A stretch of DNA of 64,000 bases from CAYUYV01 sp050331455 (GTDB lineage Bacteria > Pseudomonadota > Alphaproteobacteria > JAJFIK01): positions 1 through 64,000 of the forward strand of contig JBHJGV010000061.1 in assembly GCA_050331455.1 (NCBI GenBank), read 5' to 3'. Positions 51,897 through 60,756 of the stretch are shown here, one piece after another. Under the pieces are notes generated by a model that saw only the letters and a list, made by a program, of their open reading frames with translations, was not told the DNA's origin and ran no database searches. Position numbers and translations under genes: made by a program. Numbering within the stretch: position 1 is the first letter of the stretch; each line of letters starts with the position of its first letter.

Positions 51897-53864
51897 ATGG
51901 CAGAAAGAAGGCCCAACGGGCCGGCTCATTGGGTCACGGCGCCGGCGCCGCTGATATGGCGGGATGGGACCCCGACGTCCCGGCACTTCGATGACATTTA
52001 TTTTTCGCCGGAAGACGGGTTTGCGGAGACCCGGCATGTCTTTCTTGCCGGCACGGGTTTGCCAGAGGCCTGGGGCGGGCACAAGAGCTTCGTGATCGGC
52101 GAAACGGGCTTTGGCACGGGGCTCAACTTTGTCGCCGCATGGGATCTCTGGCGGCGCACCCGACCGTCCCATGGCCGCCTCCATTTCGTGAGCGCGGAAG
52201 CCTATCCATTGGCCGGCGACGATATCCGCCGGGCGCTTGATGCCTTTCCGAAGCTCCGGCCCCTTGCCGGGCGGCTGGCGGCGCGCCTCGGCACACCGCT
52301 GCCCGGCATCCACCGGTTTCATTTCGACGACGACGGCGTGCATCTCACCCTGCTGCATGGGGATGCCGCCGCCATGTTCGCGTCCCTCGACGCGCGGGTG
52401 GATGCCTGGTTTCTCGACGGCTTTTCCCCCGCGCGGAATGCCGCCATGTGGAACGAGGCAGTCTTTGAGCAGATGGCCCGCCTGTCGGCGCCGGATGCGC
52501 GTGTGGCCACCTTCACCGTGGCGGGCGCCGTGCGCCGGGGCCTTGCCGCCGCCGGTTTCACCGTGGAGCGGCGCCCCGGCTTCGGCCGAAAGAAGGAGAT
52601 GCTGGTCGGGCGATATGCGGGCCCCCGCTGTGAATCGGCCAAGACGGACACGCCCCGCAGTGCCCTGATCCTCGGAGCCGGTATTGCCGGGGCCTCCCTC
52701 GCTGCCGCTTTGACGCGGCGGGGCGTGCACACGGTCGTGGCCGATCCGGCGGGCACCCCGGCCGCAGGGGCATCGGGCAATCCCGCAGGCATTCTCATGC
52801 CCAGGCTGACGGTCGATCCGACACCCGCCGGCCGGCTCCATGTGGCCGCCTGCGCCTATGCCCTGCAATCCATTCAGCCCGAAGCCTGGATCGGCGAAGG
52901 GCCTCATGGCGTTCTGCAACTGGCAACCGATAGTCCCGAGTGGTTGCGTTTCCAGACCCTGATCCGGCAGGGCGCCATGCCCCGCAGTCTGCTTCGCCTT
53001 GTAGGACGGCGCGAAGCGAACAATCTGGCCGGCACCCGGGTTGATCGGCCCGGCCTCCTGCACAGCCTTGGCGGTGCCGTCCATCCGCCGACCATGGTTC
53101 GGGCCCTCCTTGGCGAGACGCCGCTCGTCCGTGCCGCCGTATCCATTGGCCCGGACGGTGGGCCGATGGACCGGCTCGACGGGGTGGAAGGAATGCCGGA
53201 TTTGGTGTTCGGCGCGAGCGGACCGGCCAGCGCGCAGCTCCCCCAGGCCCGGGCCTTGGGCCTGAAAGCGTCCCTCGGACAGATCCTGGCCCTCGATACG
53301 GGAACCGCGCCCATCGACCGGGTGATCACATTCGGCTCTTATGCGGCGCCAGGCCCCGGCGGCGGCCTTGTGGCCGGGTCCTCTTATACGCCGGTCGATA
53401 TCGCCGCGCTTGCCTCCTCGCTGACGCCCGATCCGGCGGCACGCGGCGCCATCCTTTCGGCGCTCAAACGCTTCCTTCCGGATCTGGCGCTAACAGAAAA
53501 GAATGATACCTGGGCGGAGCGTCTGGCGGTCCGGGCCACCACGCCGGACCACCTGCCGGTCCTGGGTGCCCTGCCCCGCTTTGACGCTCTGGCTGCGTTG
53601 AGCCATGATTTACACCGCGGGCGGACAAAACCGATTGATCCGTCGCCAAATGGTTGGCTGGCTCCCTACGCCTTTCCAAACTTATATGTCTGTTCAGGTC
53701 TAGGCTCAAGGGGCCTTGTCACTGCGCCCCTCTTGGCCGAGGTGCTGGTGTCGCAGATCTTTGGCGAGCCCGTGCCCCTGGAACGGGACCTTCGGGCCGC
53801 CATTCACCCGGCCCGGTTTCACCTTCGGGCCATGCGTAAGGGCCTGATCGCACCCCCGGATTAG
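51897..53864 (+). CDS. mnmC: MnmC, bifunctional tRNA wobble-uridine modification enzyme
   Basis: 655-aa fusion completing mnm5(s2)U34. The N-terminal methyltransferase (residues 1-235; DUF752-type) shows IGETGFGTGLNFVAAW for S-adenosylmethionine and FLDGFSPARNAAMW. The C-terminal FAD-dependent oxidoreductase (from about residue 255) has ILGAGIAGASLAAALTRRG, ASGNPAGILMPRL and LRATTPDHLPVLG (as VRATTPDHLP), and a GLGSRGLVTAPL closing motif. It demodifies cmnm5U and methylates nm5U. Both halves look intact. Start ATG 51897 has a moderate GGGAAAGA; a 51-nt longer reading from 51846 is less likely. Confidence 0.95.
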   Translation: MAERRPNGPAHWVTAPAPLIWRDGTPTSRHFDDIYFSPEDGFAETRHVFLAGTGLPEAWGGHKSFVIGETGFGTGLNFVAAWDLWRRTRPSHGRLHFVSAEAYPLAGDDIRRALDAFPKLRPLAGRLAARLGTPLPGIHRFHFDDDGVHLTLLHGDAAAMFASLDARVDAWFLDGFSPARNAAMWNEAVFEQMARLSAPDARVATFTVAGAVRRGLAAAGFTVERRPGFGRKKEMLVGRYAGPRCESAKTDTPRSALILGAGIAGASLAAALTRRGVHTVVADPAGTPAAGASGNPAGILMPRLTVDPTPAGRLHVAACAYALQSIQPEAWIGEGPHGVLQLATDSPEWLRFQTLIRQGAMPRSLLRLVGRREANNLAGTRVDRPGLLHSLGGAVHPPTMVRALLGETPLVRAAVSIGPDGGPMDRLDGVEGMPDLVFGASGPASAQLPQARALGLKASLGQILALDTGTAPIDRVITFGSYAAPGPGGGLVAGSSYTPVDIAALASSLTPDPAARGAILSALKRFLPDLALTEKNDTWAERLAVRATTPDHLPVLGALPRFDALAALSHDLHRGRTKPIDPSPNGWLAPYAFPNLYVCSGLGSRGLVTAPLLAEVLVSQIFGEPVPLERDLRAAIHPARFHLRAMRKGLIAPPD

Positions 53865-54351
53865 CGCATGGCTATACACGCAATTCAGGGGGCGCAGAAA
53901 ACGCACAGAAAAAAAGTAACCCCCGCATCCAAATTTATGGACGCCCCCGAGAGGTGGTGATAGCGTGCCTCTCCATCTTGCGGAAACACAGCAACCAACA
54001 AGGACTTTCTCGACCGCGTTCCCAGCCATTTGCTTGAAAAACGATGCTGCGCACGTGAAGAAAGCATTCGGTTTTCAATATATTTCCGCCTACTGACTGA
54101 TCTCCCTTGCGGAGGGTCGGTCGACCGTCGGACTATGGGATTTGTGTCCGTGATCGTCCGTGTTTGGATCATCGTCTCGTGTGCACCAGACCCTCTGGGC
54201 AGACGAGATCATCACTCATACGGCACACGGGCCACGCTGCCGTCTCCCGATATATCGGTTACGGCGCGCCCCGGTTCCGTAGTCTTCAAGAACCGGGACA
54301 TGCCGACGGCATGCCACTGACACCGGGCATATGACCTGTGGGGGGTCGCGA
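53865..54351. other. 487-bp lower-GC intergenic region
   Basis: The longest gene-free stretch in the window and visibly richer in A and T than its surroundings, especially 53880-53940 and 54030-54090. It contains a small hairpin-forming segment on the minus strand (53928-53947, GCGTCCA/TGGATGC) followed by GGGGGTTAC and seven T residues, which is a poor terminator shape. No open frame with a ribosome site and no tRNA-like fold was found. A non-coding RNA cannot be ruled out. Confidence 0.4.
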
Positions 54352-55110
54352 ATGACGTTAAAAACGGGTGACTGGGAGGGACAAGGGGATGTCCTCCCAT
54401 CAATGAAAACCCATCCGGCATCTGATGGGTTGCCTGATGCGTTGGATGCGCCTTCGCCGAGCCAGTCTGCAGCGGGCCCGATAAATGGCCCGGCCAAGAA
54501 AGAGCGATCGCGCGCGGCAACGCCCTGCGATGCCTATGGTGCCGACGCCCCGATGCAACGGGATCCCTTGATGCCGCGGGACGGAAAGTCTCCCCTTACG
54601 GCCTACAGCCTCGATGCGTTGATCAGTATGCGTGACCGGTTCCTGTCCGAGTGCTTCGATATCGAGAGCGGGCGCCGCTATGTTATCGATGCCGACGATG
54701 CCGAGAGCAGACTGAGCGTCCTGCGTCAGCGTATTGACGAAATCCATGAGGAAATGGCCCAGCGGGACATGGGACAGGCGCCGGGCCCCAAACCCCTTGA
54801 GCCCCTGCGCCCCAGCGCGCCGCTGTTGTTCGTCGAGACGCAAGCGCATCGACCGGTCGACCGGGAGGTCCGGCCGAGCACCTGGAGCTCGGCCCCTTCC
54901 CAGGCGGTATCATCGGCCGATTTTTCGTCCGACAAACCCGGCGGGATCGAACCAGGGACGGCGGATCTCGCCGCGCGCATGGAGGCTCGCATCCGCCTGC
55001 TCGACCGAATGGCGGAGCAGGCCGAACTCCAGGGCGCGTTTTCGGACGCCGTGGCCTGCATCCGCGCGGCGCAGGATCTCGATCGGGAGCGCGAAGCGTT
55101 TCGGGATTGA
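54352..55110 (+). CDS. Unrecognised hypothetical protein with C-terminal coiled-coil character
   Basis: 252 aa, not recognised. The first 80 residues are disordered, rich in Ser, Pro and Asp. A helical block follows (SLDALISMRDRFLSECFDIESGRRYVIDADDAESRLSVLRQRIDEIHEEMAQRD), then a Pro/Ser linker, and a final helix pair (LAARMEARIRLLDRMAEQAELQGAFSDAVACIRAAQDLDREREAF). No signal peptide or membrane segment. Start ATG 54352 is 6 nt after GGGGGG; ATG 54331 would add seven residues. It lies after the lower-GC gap and is convergent with the peroxiredoxin-like gene. Confidence 0.55.
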   Translation: MTLKTGDWEGQGDVLPSMKTHPASDGLPDALDAPSPSQSAAGPINGPAKKERSRAATPCDAYGADAPMQRDPLMPRDGKSPLTAYSLDALISMRDRFLSECFDIESGRRYVIDADDAESRLSVLRQRIDEIHEEMAQRDMGQAPGPKPLEPLRPSAPLLFVETQAHRPVDREVRPSTWSSAPSQAVSSADFSSDKPGGIEPGTADLAARMEARIRLLDRMAEQAELQGAFSDAVACIRAAQDLDREREAFRD

Positions 55111-55204
55111 ATGACATGCTGGGCGCGCGGTCCGGGGCCAGACTCCCCTCGTATTCCTTTTTTGAACACGTCTCCTGTTGCAAGGACCAATGAGGGGCGA
55201 ACGG

Positions 55205-55234
55205 AAAAAAGGGGCGGATCCGAAGATCCGCCCC
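55205..55234 (-). terminator. Intrinsic terminator with UUCG loop for the DsbD-peroxiredoxin operon
   Basis: A 10-bp perfect stem (55211-55220 with 55225-55234). Read on the minus strand the loop is TTCG, an extra-stable tetraloop, and the stem is followed by TTTTTT (complement of 55205-55210). It lies 37 bp after the peroxiredoxin-like stop. Confidence 0.93.
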
Positions 55235-55271
55235 CCATTTGATTTTGGTACGATCCGCGGTATGCCGATAA

Positions 55272-55904
55272 TCAGTATTTCACGGAACAACCATAGGGTG
55301 TTGTCACCGCTTCGGTCACGGCCTCGCCCGCTTCCAGTTCACCGAGGGCGATCCGGACATAGTTGCGTGCGCCTTCGACCGTGCTCTTGCGGCTCGTTGG
55401 CTTATCATCAATTGCGCCCATATAGCGGAGCACACCGTCCTCATCCACAATATACATATGCGGCGTCGTCTTGGCGTCGTACAGTCGGCCGATGTCCCCG
55501 GACTCGTCCAGGATCACATAGTCCGGGCTGGCATTGCGCTTTTCCGTGAGGGCATTGGCTTCCTGGGCCGACACATGACCCTGCTTTCCGGGGGCGGACG
55601 AGATGACCGTCACCCAGACCACATCGCGCTCGGCCGCGTCTTCCTGAAGGCTCTGCATGTTGTCCGTGTCGTAGTGTTTACGGACATAGGGGCAGTCATG
55701 GTTGGTCCATTCCAGGATGACCTTGCGGCCCTCTTTGGCCATGGAGGACAGGGTGAACGTCCCACCGTCGGACGTGGTGCCGGTGAAGTCCGGCGCCGCC
55801 TTATTGACGTCCGGTGCCGCCATGGACACGCCCATCGCGGCGATGGTCACACTGGCCGCCGTTGCCGTGGCCACGGCCACGCGTTTGATCGCAAGACTCA
55901 GCAT
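55272..55904 (-). CDS. Periplasmic peroxiredoxin-like redoxin
   Basis: 210 aa. Signal peptide (VAVATATAASVTIAAMGVSMAA). A thioredoxin-fold redoxin domain (AAPDFTGTTSDGGTFTLSSM) has a single N-terminal Cys in NHDCPYVRKHY, the place of a peroxidatic Cys, and only one other Cys in the last residues (TPYGCSVKY), which could resolve it. The same Cys pattern occurs in the redoxin domain of the four-domain protein at 43161. Start ATG 55904 is 4 nt after GGAGGG. It follows the DsbD/ScsB-like gene by 26 bp in one operon, suggesting that the transporter reduces it, as ScsB does for the envelope peroxiredoxin PprX (known in Caulobacter; here inferred). Confidence 0.85.
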   Translation of the reverse strand: MLSLAIKRVAVATATAASVTIAAMGVSMAAPDVNKAAPDFTGTTSDGGTFTLSSMAKEGRKVILEWTNHDCPYVRKHYDTDNMQSLQEDAAERDVVWVTVISSAPGKQGHVSAQEANALTEKRNASPDYVILDESGDIGRLYDAKTTPHMYIVDEDGVLRYMGAIDDKPTSRKSTVEGARNYVRIALGELEAGEAVTEAVTTPYGCSVKY

Positions 55905-55930
55905 CGCTCCCTCCACTTGGTTCTGTCCGT

Positions 55931-58276
55931 CTACAGAGACTTGACGGTCTCCAGGATCACGGATTCACGCAACAATTGCGGCAGAATGATGGGGTCGGGC
56001 GCCGTTCCATCCGCACCGCGCGGCGGATAGAAGACATAGAGCGGCACGCCGCTGCGCCCGAACCGGTCCAGCATCTCGGTGATCTGGGCGTCCCGGTTGG
56101 TCCAGTCACCCTTCATGTAGACGATCCCCGCCTCCTCGAACCGGCGGGCCACGGCCGGCTGACTAAAGGCGACCCGCTCATTGACCAGGCAGGTGATGCA
56201 CCAGGCCGCCGTGACGTTCAGGAACACGGGCGTGCCTCCGGCCCGCAGGGCCTCAAGGCGGTCGGGATCGAAGGCCACGGCCTCCAGACCGCCATCGGCC
56301 ATGGCCACGCTTTGAGAGGCCTGCGCCGTAGAGGCCCCATCAACGCCGTCACGGCTGGCAAAGACCAGCAGGGTGCCCGCGCCGAGAAGCGCAACGGCTG
56401 CCGCCAGCCGGACCGTGACCTGGCCGGCCCCGCCGGTCGACAGGCTGCCGCGCTGGGTCAGTCCGAACAGCCAGGCGCCGAAGCCGAGTACGACCCCCGC
56501 CGCCAGCACCAGGGCAAGCCCAGGCGCGCCCACCTGCTGGGTGAGAACCCACAGCAGCCAGGCCGCGGTGCCAAACATGGGAAAGGCCAGGACCTGGCGG
56601 ACGATCTCCATCCAGGCGCCGGGTTTCGGCAGATGGCGGAGCAGACCGGGCACGAAACTGAGCACCAGCCAGGGCAGCGCCATGCCTAAACCAAGGGCGG
56701 CGAACACCGTCAGAGAAAACAGGACAGGCTGGGTCAACGCCGCAGCGATGGCCGCACCCATGAACGGCGCCGTGCAGGGCGTCGCCACGACCGTGGCCAG
56801 GGTACCGGTCAAGAACGCCCCGACCGCTCCGCCCCGGTCTCCCAGGTCGCCGCCGGCTCCCATGATCGAGGTACCAATCTCGAACACGCCGGACAGGTTA
56901 AGCCCGATCGCCAGCATCAGAAGGAACAGGGATCCCATCACCAAGGGATCCTGGAGCTGGAAGCCCCAGCCGATCTGGGCCCCGCCGGCCCGCAAGGCGA
57001 TGAACAGGCCTGCCAGTGCCACGAAGGACACCACGACGCCCGCGGTAAAGGCGAGCCCATGCAGGCGGGCCACCATGGGGCCCTCCTGGGCCGCCGCGAC
57101 AAGACCGAAGGCCTTCATGAACAGGATGGGGAACACGCACGGCATCAGATTGAGGATCAGGCCGCCGAGCAGGGCAAAGAGCAGCGCCTGCCCAAGACCG
57201 ATCTGAAGGGCCGCTGGGCCGCCGGGGGCAGACGTGCCCAGGGCCGTGGCCGCCAGCCCCTCGCTGAGCGATCCGGCCTGCGCCGTGATGCGGATGCCCC
57301 GGTGCAGCGTCTCGCCCGTACTGCGATCCGTCAGCACCAACAGCCCGGACACGGTCGACGGCGCCTTGGACCCATCACCGCGGAACAAAAATCCGGCGCC
57401 GGTCGACAGGCTGAACCCATCGGGCCCATAGCGCACGATTTGCGGTGCCGGATTGTCGATGACCCCGCTTTCGTCCGGGAAAAATACCATCGCCTCGACC
57501 CGGCCAGGGCCGAATGTGCCCTCCAGTTCCGGGGCCGAAACACCCAGGGCGAAGGTGCCATCCGAGACCGAAAACCGGGAGGGCCAGGGCACGGTCTGGG
57601 GCAGTGCCTCCCGCGCCGCCGCGATAAGGGGGGCTGCCTCGGGATCGGCGACCGGCGTGCCGGCCTCGACGGGCAATTCAAGGCGCAGCACGGCGTCCTG
57701 GGGAATGCAGATTTCCTCGCAGACCAGCCAATAGGCATGGGCCTCAAGGGGGAGCCGGGCGCCCGGTGTTAGGCCTGCGGGCACGGTGACGGGCACCAGC
57801 AGCACCGCCTCGTCCTCGAACCCGAAATTGACCAGCGGACCGTAGGGCAGCCGCTCCGGCAGGGGCCAGCCCATCTCACCGGCCTCGAAGCCTTCGGGGA
57901 GCGACCATTCCAGAACCGTCGGCTCGCCCGAGTCCCCCGGGTTTTTGTAATAGGTATGCCAGCCCGGGATCATGGTCTGGCGCAGGGCCATCCACATCAC
58001 CCCGCCCTCGGCGGGCAATGTGCGCCATTCGGCCAGGAGGGCGACCTTCACTTCATCCGTGCTCGCGGTGGATTGACCGTCCTGGTCACCAGATCCGGGC
58101 GGCGGCGTGTCGAGCCCCGGCATGGCCTCCCCCGGCGCGCGCGACATCAGCGCCCGGCCGGCGTCCGCCGATGCCGCATGGGCGGTCTGGACCGTGATCG
58201 GCGCAAGCCAGGTCCCGAAGATCATGCTCGCCAAGATCAGGGCATTCACCATCGGGGCAATGGACTTCATTCGCAA
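55931..58276 (-). CDS. DsbD/ScsB-like transmembrane thiol-electron transporter
   Basis: 781 aa. Signal peptide, then an N-terminal periplasmic DsbD-alpha-like domain (residues about 75-330) with the redox pair in CEEICIPQDAVL. The central domain has about eight membrane helices with conserved membrane Cys in LNLMPCVFPILFMKAFG and VVATPCTAPFMGAA. A C-terminal thioredoxin domain has the CxxC AAWCITCLVNE. It passes electrons from cytoplasmic thioredoxin to periplasmic partners. The long alpha-domain fits the ScsB subgroup. The start may be TTG 58276 (8 nt after AGGAG) or ATG 58270. First gene of an operon with the peroxiredoxin-like gene. Confidence 0.92.
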   Translation of the reverse strand: MRMKSIAPMVNALILASMIFGTWLAPITVQTAHAASADAGRALMSRAPGEAMPGLDTPPPGSGDQDGQSTASTDEVKVALLAEWRTLPAEGGVMWMALRQTMIPGWHTYYKNPGDSGEPTVLEWSLPEGFEAGEMGWPLPERLPYGPLVNFGFEDEAVLLVPVTVPAGLTPGARLPLEAHAYWLVCEEICIPQDAVLRLELPVEAGTPVADPEAAPLIAAAREALPQTVPWPSRFSVSDGTFALGVSAPELEGTFGPGRVEAMVFFPDESGVIDNPAPQIVRYGPDGFSLSTGAGFLFRGDGSKAPSTVSGLLVLTDRSTGETLHRGIRITAQAGSLSEGLAATALGTSAPGGPAALQIGLGQALLFALLGGLILNLMPCVFPILFMKAFGLVAAAQEGPMVARLHGLAFTAGVVVSFVALAGLFIALRAGGAQIGWGFQLQDPLVMGSLFLLMLAIGLNLSGVFEIGTSIMGAGGDLGDRGGAVGAFLTGTLATVVATPCTAPFMGAAIAAALTQPVLFSLTVFAALGLGMALPWLVLSFVPGLLRHLPKPGAWMEIVRQVLAFPMFGTAAWLLWVLTQQVGAPGLALVLAAGVVLGFGAWLFGLTQRGSLSTGGAGQVTVRLAAAVALLGAGTLLVFASRDGVDGASTAQASQSVAMADGGLEAVAFDPDRLEALRAGGTPVFLNVTAAWCITCLVNERVAFSQPAVARRFEEAGIVYMKGDWTNRDAQITEMLDRFGRSGVPLYVFYPPRGADGTAPDPIILPQLLRESVILETVKSL

Positions 58277-58394
58277 AGCGTTCTCTCCTGTTGAGGACGA
58301 GGCTGGTCTCTCCTGTTCCGCCGTCCATGCGACGGACGCGCTCCAGGGTCAAGGCACCGGCCGATAAGTCCAACCAATTTTTAGGGAGAAGAGC

Positions 58395-59414
58395 ATGAGC
58401 CGCACAAACCGCCAGTGGATTCTGGCGCGCCGTCCGGTGGGCGACATCCAGGACGGCGATTTGCGTTTCGTCGAGACGCCCGTTGCCGATCCCGCCGACG
58501 GCACCATTCTGGTCCGCAACATCTATCTGTCCCTCGACCCGACAAACCGGATTTGGATGTCCGACCGGCCGCAATATATGCCGCCCGTGGAGGTCGGCGA
58601 CGTGATGCGCGGCGGCACCATGGGCGTCGTGGAAGCCTCCCGCCATCCTCGTTTCAAAGAGGGCGACATCGTCATGCCCGGGCTCGGCAACTGGCAGGAC
58701 TATGTCACCGTTTCGGGCGATATGGCCTCGCCGGTGCCCCAGGGCCTGGGCTTTCCCCTGGACGCCTGGATGAGCGTGCTCGGCATGACCGGCGCTACGG
58801 CCTATTTCGGCATGAAGGAGATCGGCGAGCCCCAGCCCGGCGAGACCCTGATCGTCTCGGCCGCCGCGGGCGCCGTGGGGTCCGTGGCGGGCCAGATCGG
58901 CCGTATCCGGGGCTGCCGGGTCATCGGCCTGGCCGGATCGGATGACAAATGCCGGTGGGTGACGGAAGATCTGGGCTTTGAGGCTTGCATCAACTACAAG
59001 ACCGAGGATGTGGCTGCGCGCCTTGACGCCCTGTGCCCGGACGGCATCGATATCGATTTCGAGAATGTCGGCGGTCAGATCATGGATGCGATCCTGGCGC
59101 GGATCAACAACTATGCCCGCATCGTGCTCTGTGGGCTGATTTCGGACTACAATGCCCTGGATCCGGTGCCCGGCCCGGTCAATTTTCCCATGCTGCTGAT
59201 GCGCAGGGCACGGTGCCAGGGTTTCATCGTGAGTGATTATTTCCCGCGCATGCAGGAATTCATCGGAGAGGCAGGGCCATGGCTGGCGCAAGGCATGCTG
59301 AAATACAGGACGGATATCGTGGAGGGCCTGGAGAACGCGCCGGAGGCGGTGAAGCGCCTGTTTACGGGCGGGAATATGGGCAAGCTGCTGGTTCGGGTCA
59401 GTCCGGAGCCGTGA
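58395..59414 (+). CDS. NADP-dependent MDR oxidoreductase (CurA/leukotriene-dehydrogenase type)
   Basis: 339-aa zinc-independent medium-chain reductase. It begins NRQWILARRPVGDIQDGDLRFVETPVADP, the family N-terminus, and has LSLDPTNRIWM, the glycine-rich cofactor motif AAAGAVGSVAGQIGRIRGCRVIGLAGSDDKC, and FENVGGQIMDAIL. Such enzymes reduce alpha,beta-unsaturated ketones or prostaglandin-like double bonds with NADPH. No zinc-ligand cysteines are seen. Start ATG 58395 after AGGGAGAAG. The stop overlaps the GNAT gene start (GTGA). Confidence 0.92.
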   Translation: MSRTNRQWILARRPVGDIQDGDLRFVETPVADPADGTILVRNIYLSLDPTNRIWMSDRPQYMPPVEVGDVMRGGTMGVVEASRHPRFKEGDIVMPGLGNWQDYVTVSGDMASPVPQGLGFPLDAWMSVLGMTGATAYFGMKEIGEPQPGETLIVSAAAGAVGSVAGQIGRIRGCRVIGLAGSDDKCRWVTEDLGFEACINYKTEDVAARLDALCPDGIDIDFENVGGQIMDAILARINNYARIVLCGLISDYNALDPVPGPVNFPMLLMRRARCQGFIVSDYFPRMQEFIGEAGPWLAQGMLKYRTDIVEGLENAPEAVKRLFTGGNMGKLLVRVSPEP

Positions 59415-59884
59415 ACCACGCCACCCACCGCACGCCGGACCTGCCGGAGGGCACTCGCTTCGACGTGATCGACGACCCCACGCCGGGGGAGCGGGCCGTG
59501 ATCGACAAGGGCCTGCAGGCCCATGCGGCCCGCCTGTCCGTGCCGCTCCAGCGCGAGCCCCTCGCCATCATGCTGCGGGACGAGGACGGCGACATTCTCG
59601 CCGGGCTCCTCGCCCACTGGTACGCCGCTCACGGCGCCTGCATCATCCAGGATTTGTGGGTGCACGAAGAGTTGCGTGGCCGGGGCATCGGCCATGGCCT
59701 GATGATGCGCCTGGAGAACGAATTGCTGATGCGGGGCTGCCGGCTGATCCATCTCGACCTGATGGATTTCCAGGCCCGGGATTTTTTCCAGGATCTTGGT
59801 TTCGAGATCGTTGGATCGGTCGCCTATCCCACCTCGGGACGGGCCCGCTTGTTCCTGGCAAAGGAATTGACCGCCACCGGATGA
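59411..59884 (+). CDS. GNAT family N-acetyltransferase
   Basis: 157 aa. The acetyl-CoA binding motif A is IIQDLWVHEELRGRGIGHGLMMRLENE, with the R/Q-x-x-G-x-G/A signature RGRGIG, followed by DLMDFQARDFFQDLGFEIVGSV, motif B. It closes with a strand ending LFLAKEL. The start is GTG 59411 overlapping the upstream oxidoreductase stop; an open frame extending further upstream lies inside that gene and is spurious. Acceptor substrate unknown. Convergent with the DUF6665 gene. Confidence 0.9.
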   Translation: MNHATHRTPDLPEGTRFDVIDDPTPGERAVIDKGLQAHAARLSVPLQREPLAIMLRDEDGDILAGLLAHWYAAHGACIIQDLWVHEELRGRGIGHGLMMRLENELLMRGCRLIHLDLMDFQARDFFQDLGFEIVGSVAYPTSGRARLFLAKELTATG

Positions 59885-59894
59885 TTCTGCGCCG

Positions 59895-60273
59895 TCAGGC
59901 CTTGTCCCCGTCGGCCTTCGGAGCAGCCTTCGGGGGCTTGGGTCCCATGCCGAGTTCCACCTCCCGAGGCACGGCGTAGAGTTCGAAAACATCGTGGTGC
60001 CGGCGCAGACCGCACAATTCGCGCTGGATGATGAAGAACCACAGCCGCTCCCGGGCCTCGGCCAGCAGATCGGCCCGGCGCTCCGCATCCTCTTGCGCCA
60101 AGGGCGCATCCACCTGTGCCGCGTCGAACGCGCTCAGATCGGCCAGGGCCTGAACGAGCAGCTTGGCCGCGCCCCAGCGAGGCGGCCATCTCCTCCATCA
60201 TTTCGTACTGGAGCGGATTGGGGCCCAGCGGGTTCTTGGAGGGCGATAGATCCTGCGGCGGCCTGACAGCCAT
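59895..60273 (-). pseudogene. DUF6665-family gene with a +1 frameshift
   Basis: The protein starts MAVRPPQDLSPSKNPLGPNPLQYEMMEEMAASLG in one frame (60273 to about 60176) and continues KLLVQALADLSAFDAAQVDAP, ERLWFFIIQRELCGLRRHHDVFELYAVPREVELGMG in another down to the stop at 59895. The break falls at CCCC (60172-60175; GGGG on the coding strand); three G would restore a continuous 125-aa protein (LGAAKLLVQ). DUF6665 has no known function. AGGAGG precedes ATG 60273. This could be a sequencing error, a true mutation or, less likely, programmed slippage. Confidence 0.75.
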
Positions 60274-60293
60274 GGCACCGTTCCTCCTGCGCC

Positions 60294-60722
60294 CTAACCG
60301 GCCGTCGGTCTACCGGCCGCCACGCGCCATAGCCCTGTGGCAGTCATCAGGGGCCGCGCTGGATCCGGACCGGCCTCGACAATGTCGCCGGCAAGGAAAA
60401 TGATCGACCGGGTGCGCCGTGTGATGCGCGCCGCGCCCTCCAGAACCGCCCCGGCCGGCGCCTCGGCCAGGAATTCGCAGGTCACCGACAGGCTCCCCGG
60501 CGCGGGTGCCGCAGGATCGGGGTAAAGGCAGGTGCCAAGCAGCACATGGGCAAATGTCATCAGCACACCGCCATGGACCATGCCCCGCCCGTCGTCATGG
60601 GTTGCCCCTGTTTCAAAGCGCAGCAGGTCAGCGCCCTCCGGCCCTGCTCCGGCCAGACGGGTCATCATGCCGAGGGCCGAGGCGAAACCGGCGGCGGGGG
60701 CCATGGCTGGGGCGGTGGTCAC
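60294..60722 (-). CDS. PaaI-family hotdog thioesterase
   Basis: 142-aa acyl-CoA thioesterase of the hotdog fold. The signature GRGMVHGGVLMTFAHVLLG contains the active-site Gly and Asp/His region, and LSVTCEFLAEAPAG is the following strand. PaaI-type enzymes clear stalled aromatic or fatty acyl-CoAs. The start is assigned to GTG 60722, 8 nt after GGAGG; an upstream TTG (60737) has no ribosome site. It is 20 bp upstream of the frameshifted DUF6665 gene and 34 bp downstream of the dehalogenase on the same strand. Confidence 0.88.
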   Translation of the reverse strand: MTTAPAMAPAAGFASALGMMTRLAGAGPEGADLLRFETGATHDDGRGMVHGGVLMTFAHVLLGTCLYPDPAAPAPGSLSVTCEFLAEAPAGAVLEGAARITRRTRSIIFLAGDIVEAGPDPARPLMTATGLWRVAAGRPTAG

Positions 60723-60756
60723 GGGGCCGTCCTCCAAATACAGACCGCACTGATGA

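Noticed and set aside
53880..53950. Minus-strand hairpin with a T-run after mnmC as a terminator
   Set aside because: The stem has only seven pairs and nine bases separate it from the T-run, so it does not meet the intrinsic-terminator shape; the flanking genes are also on the plus strand.
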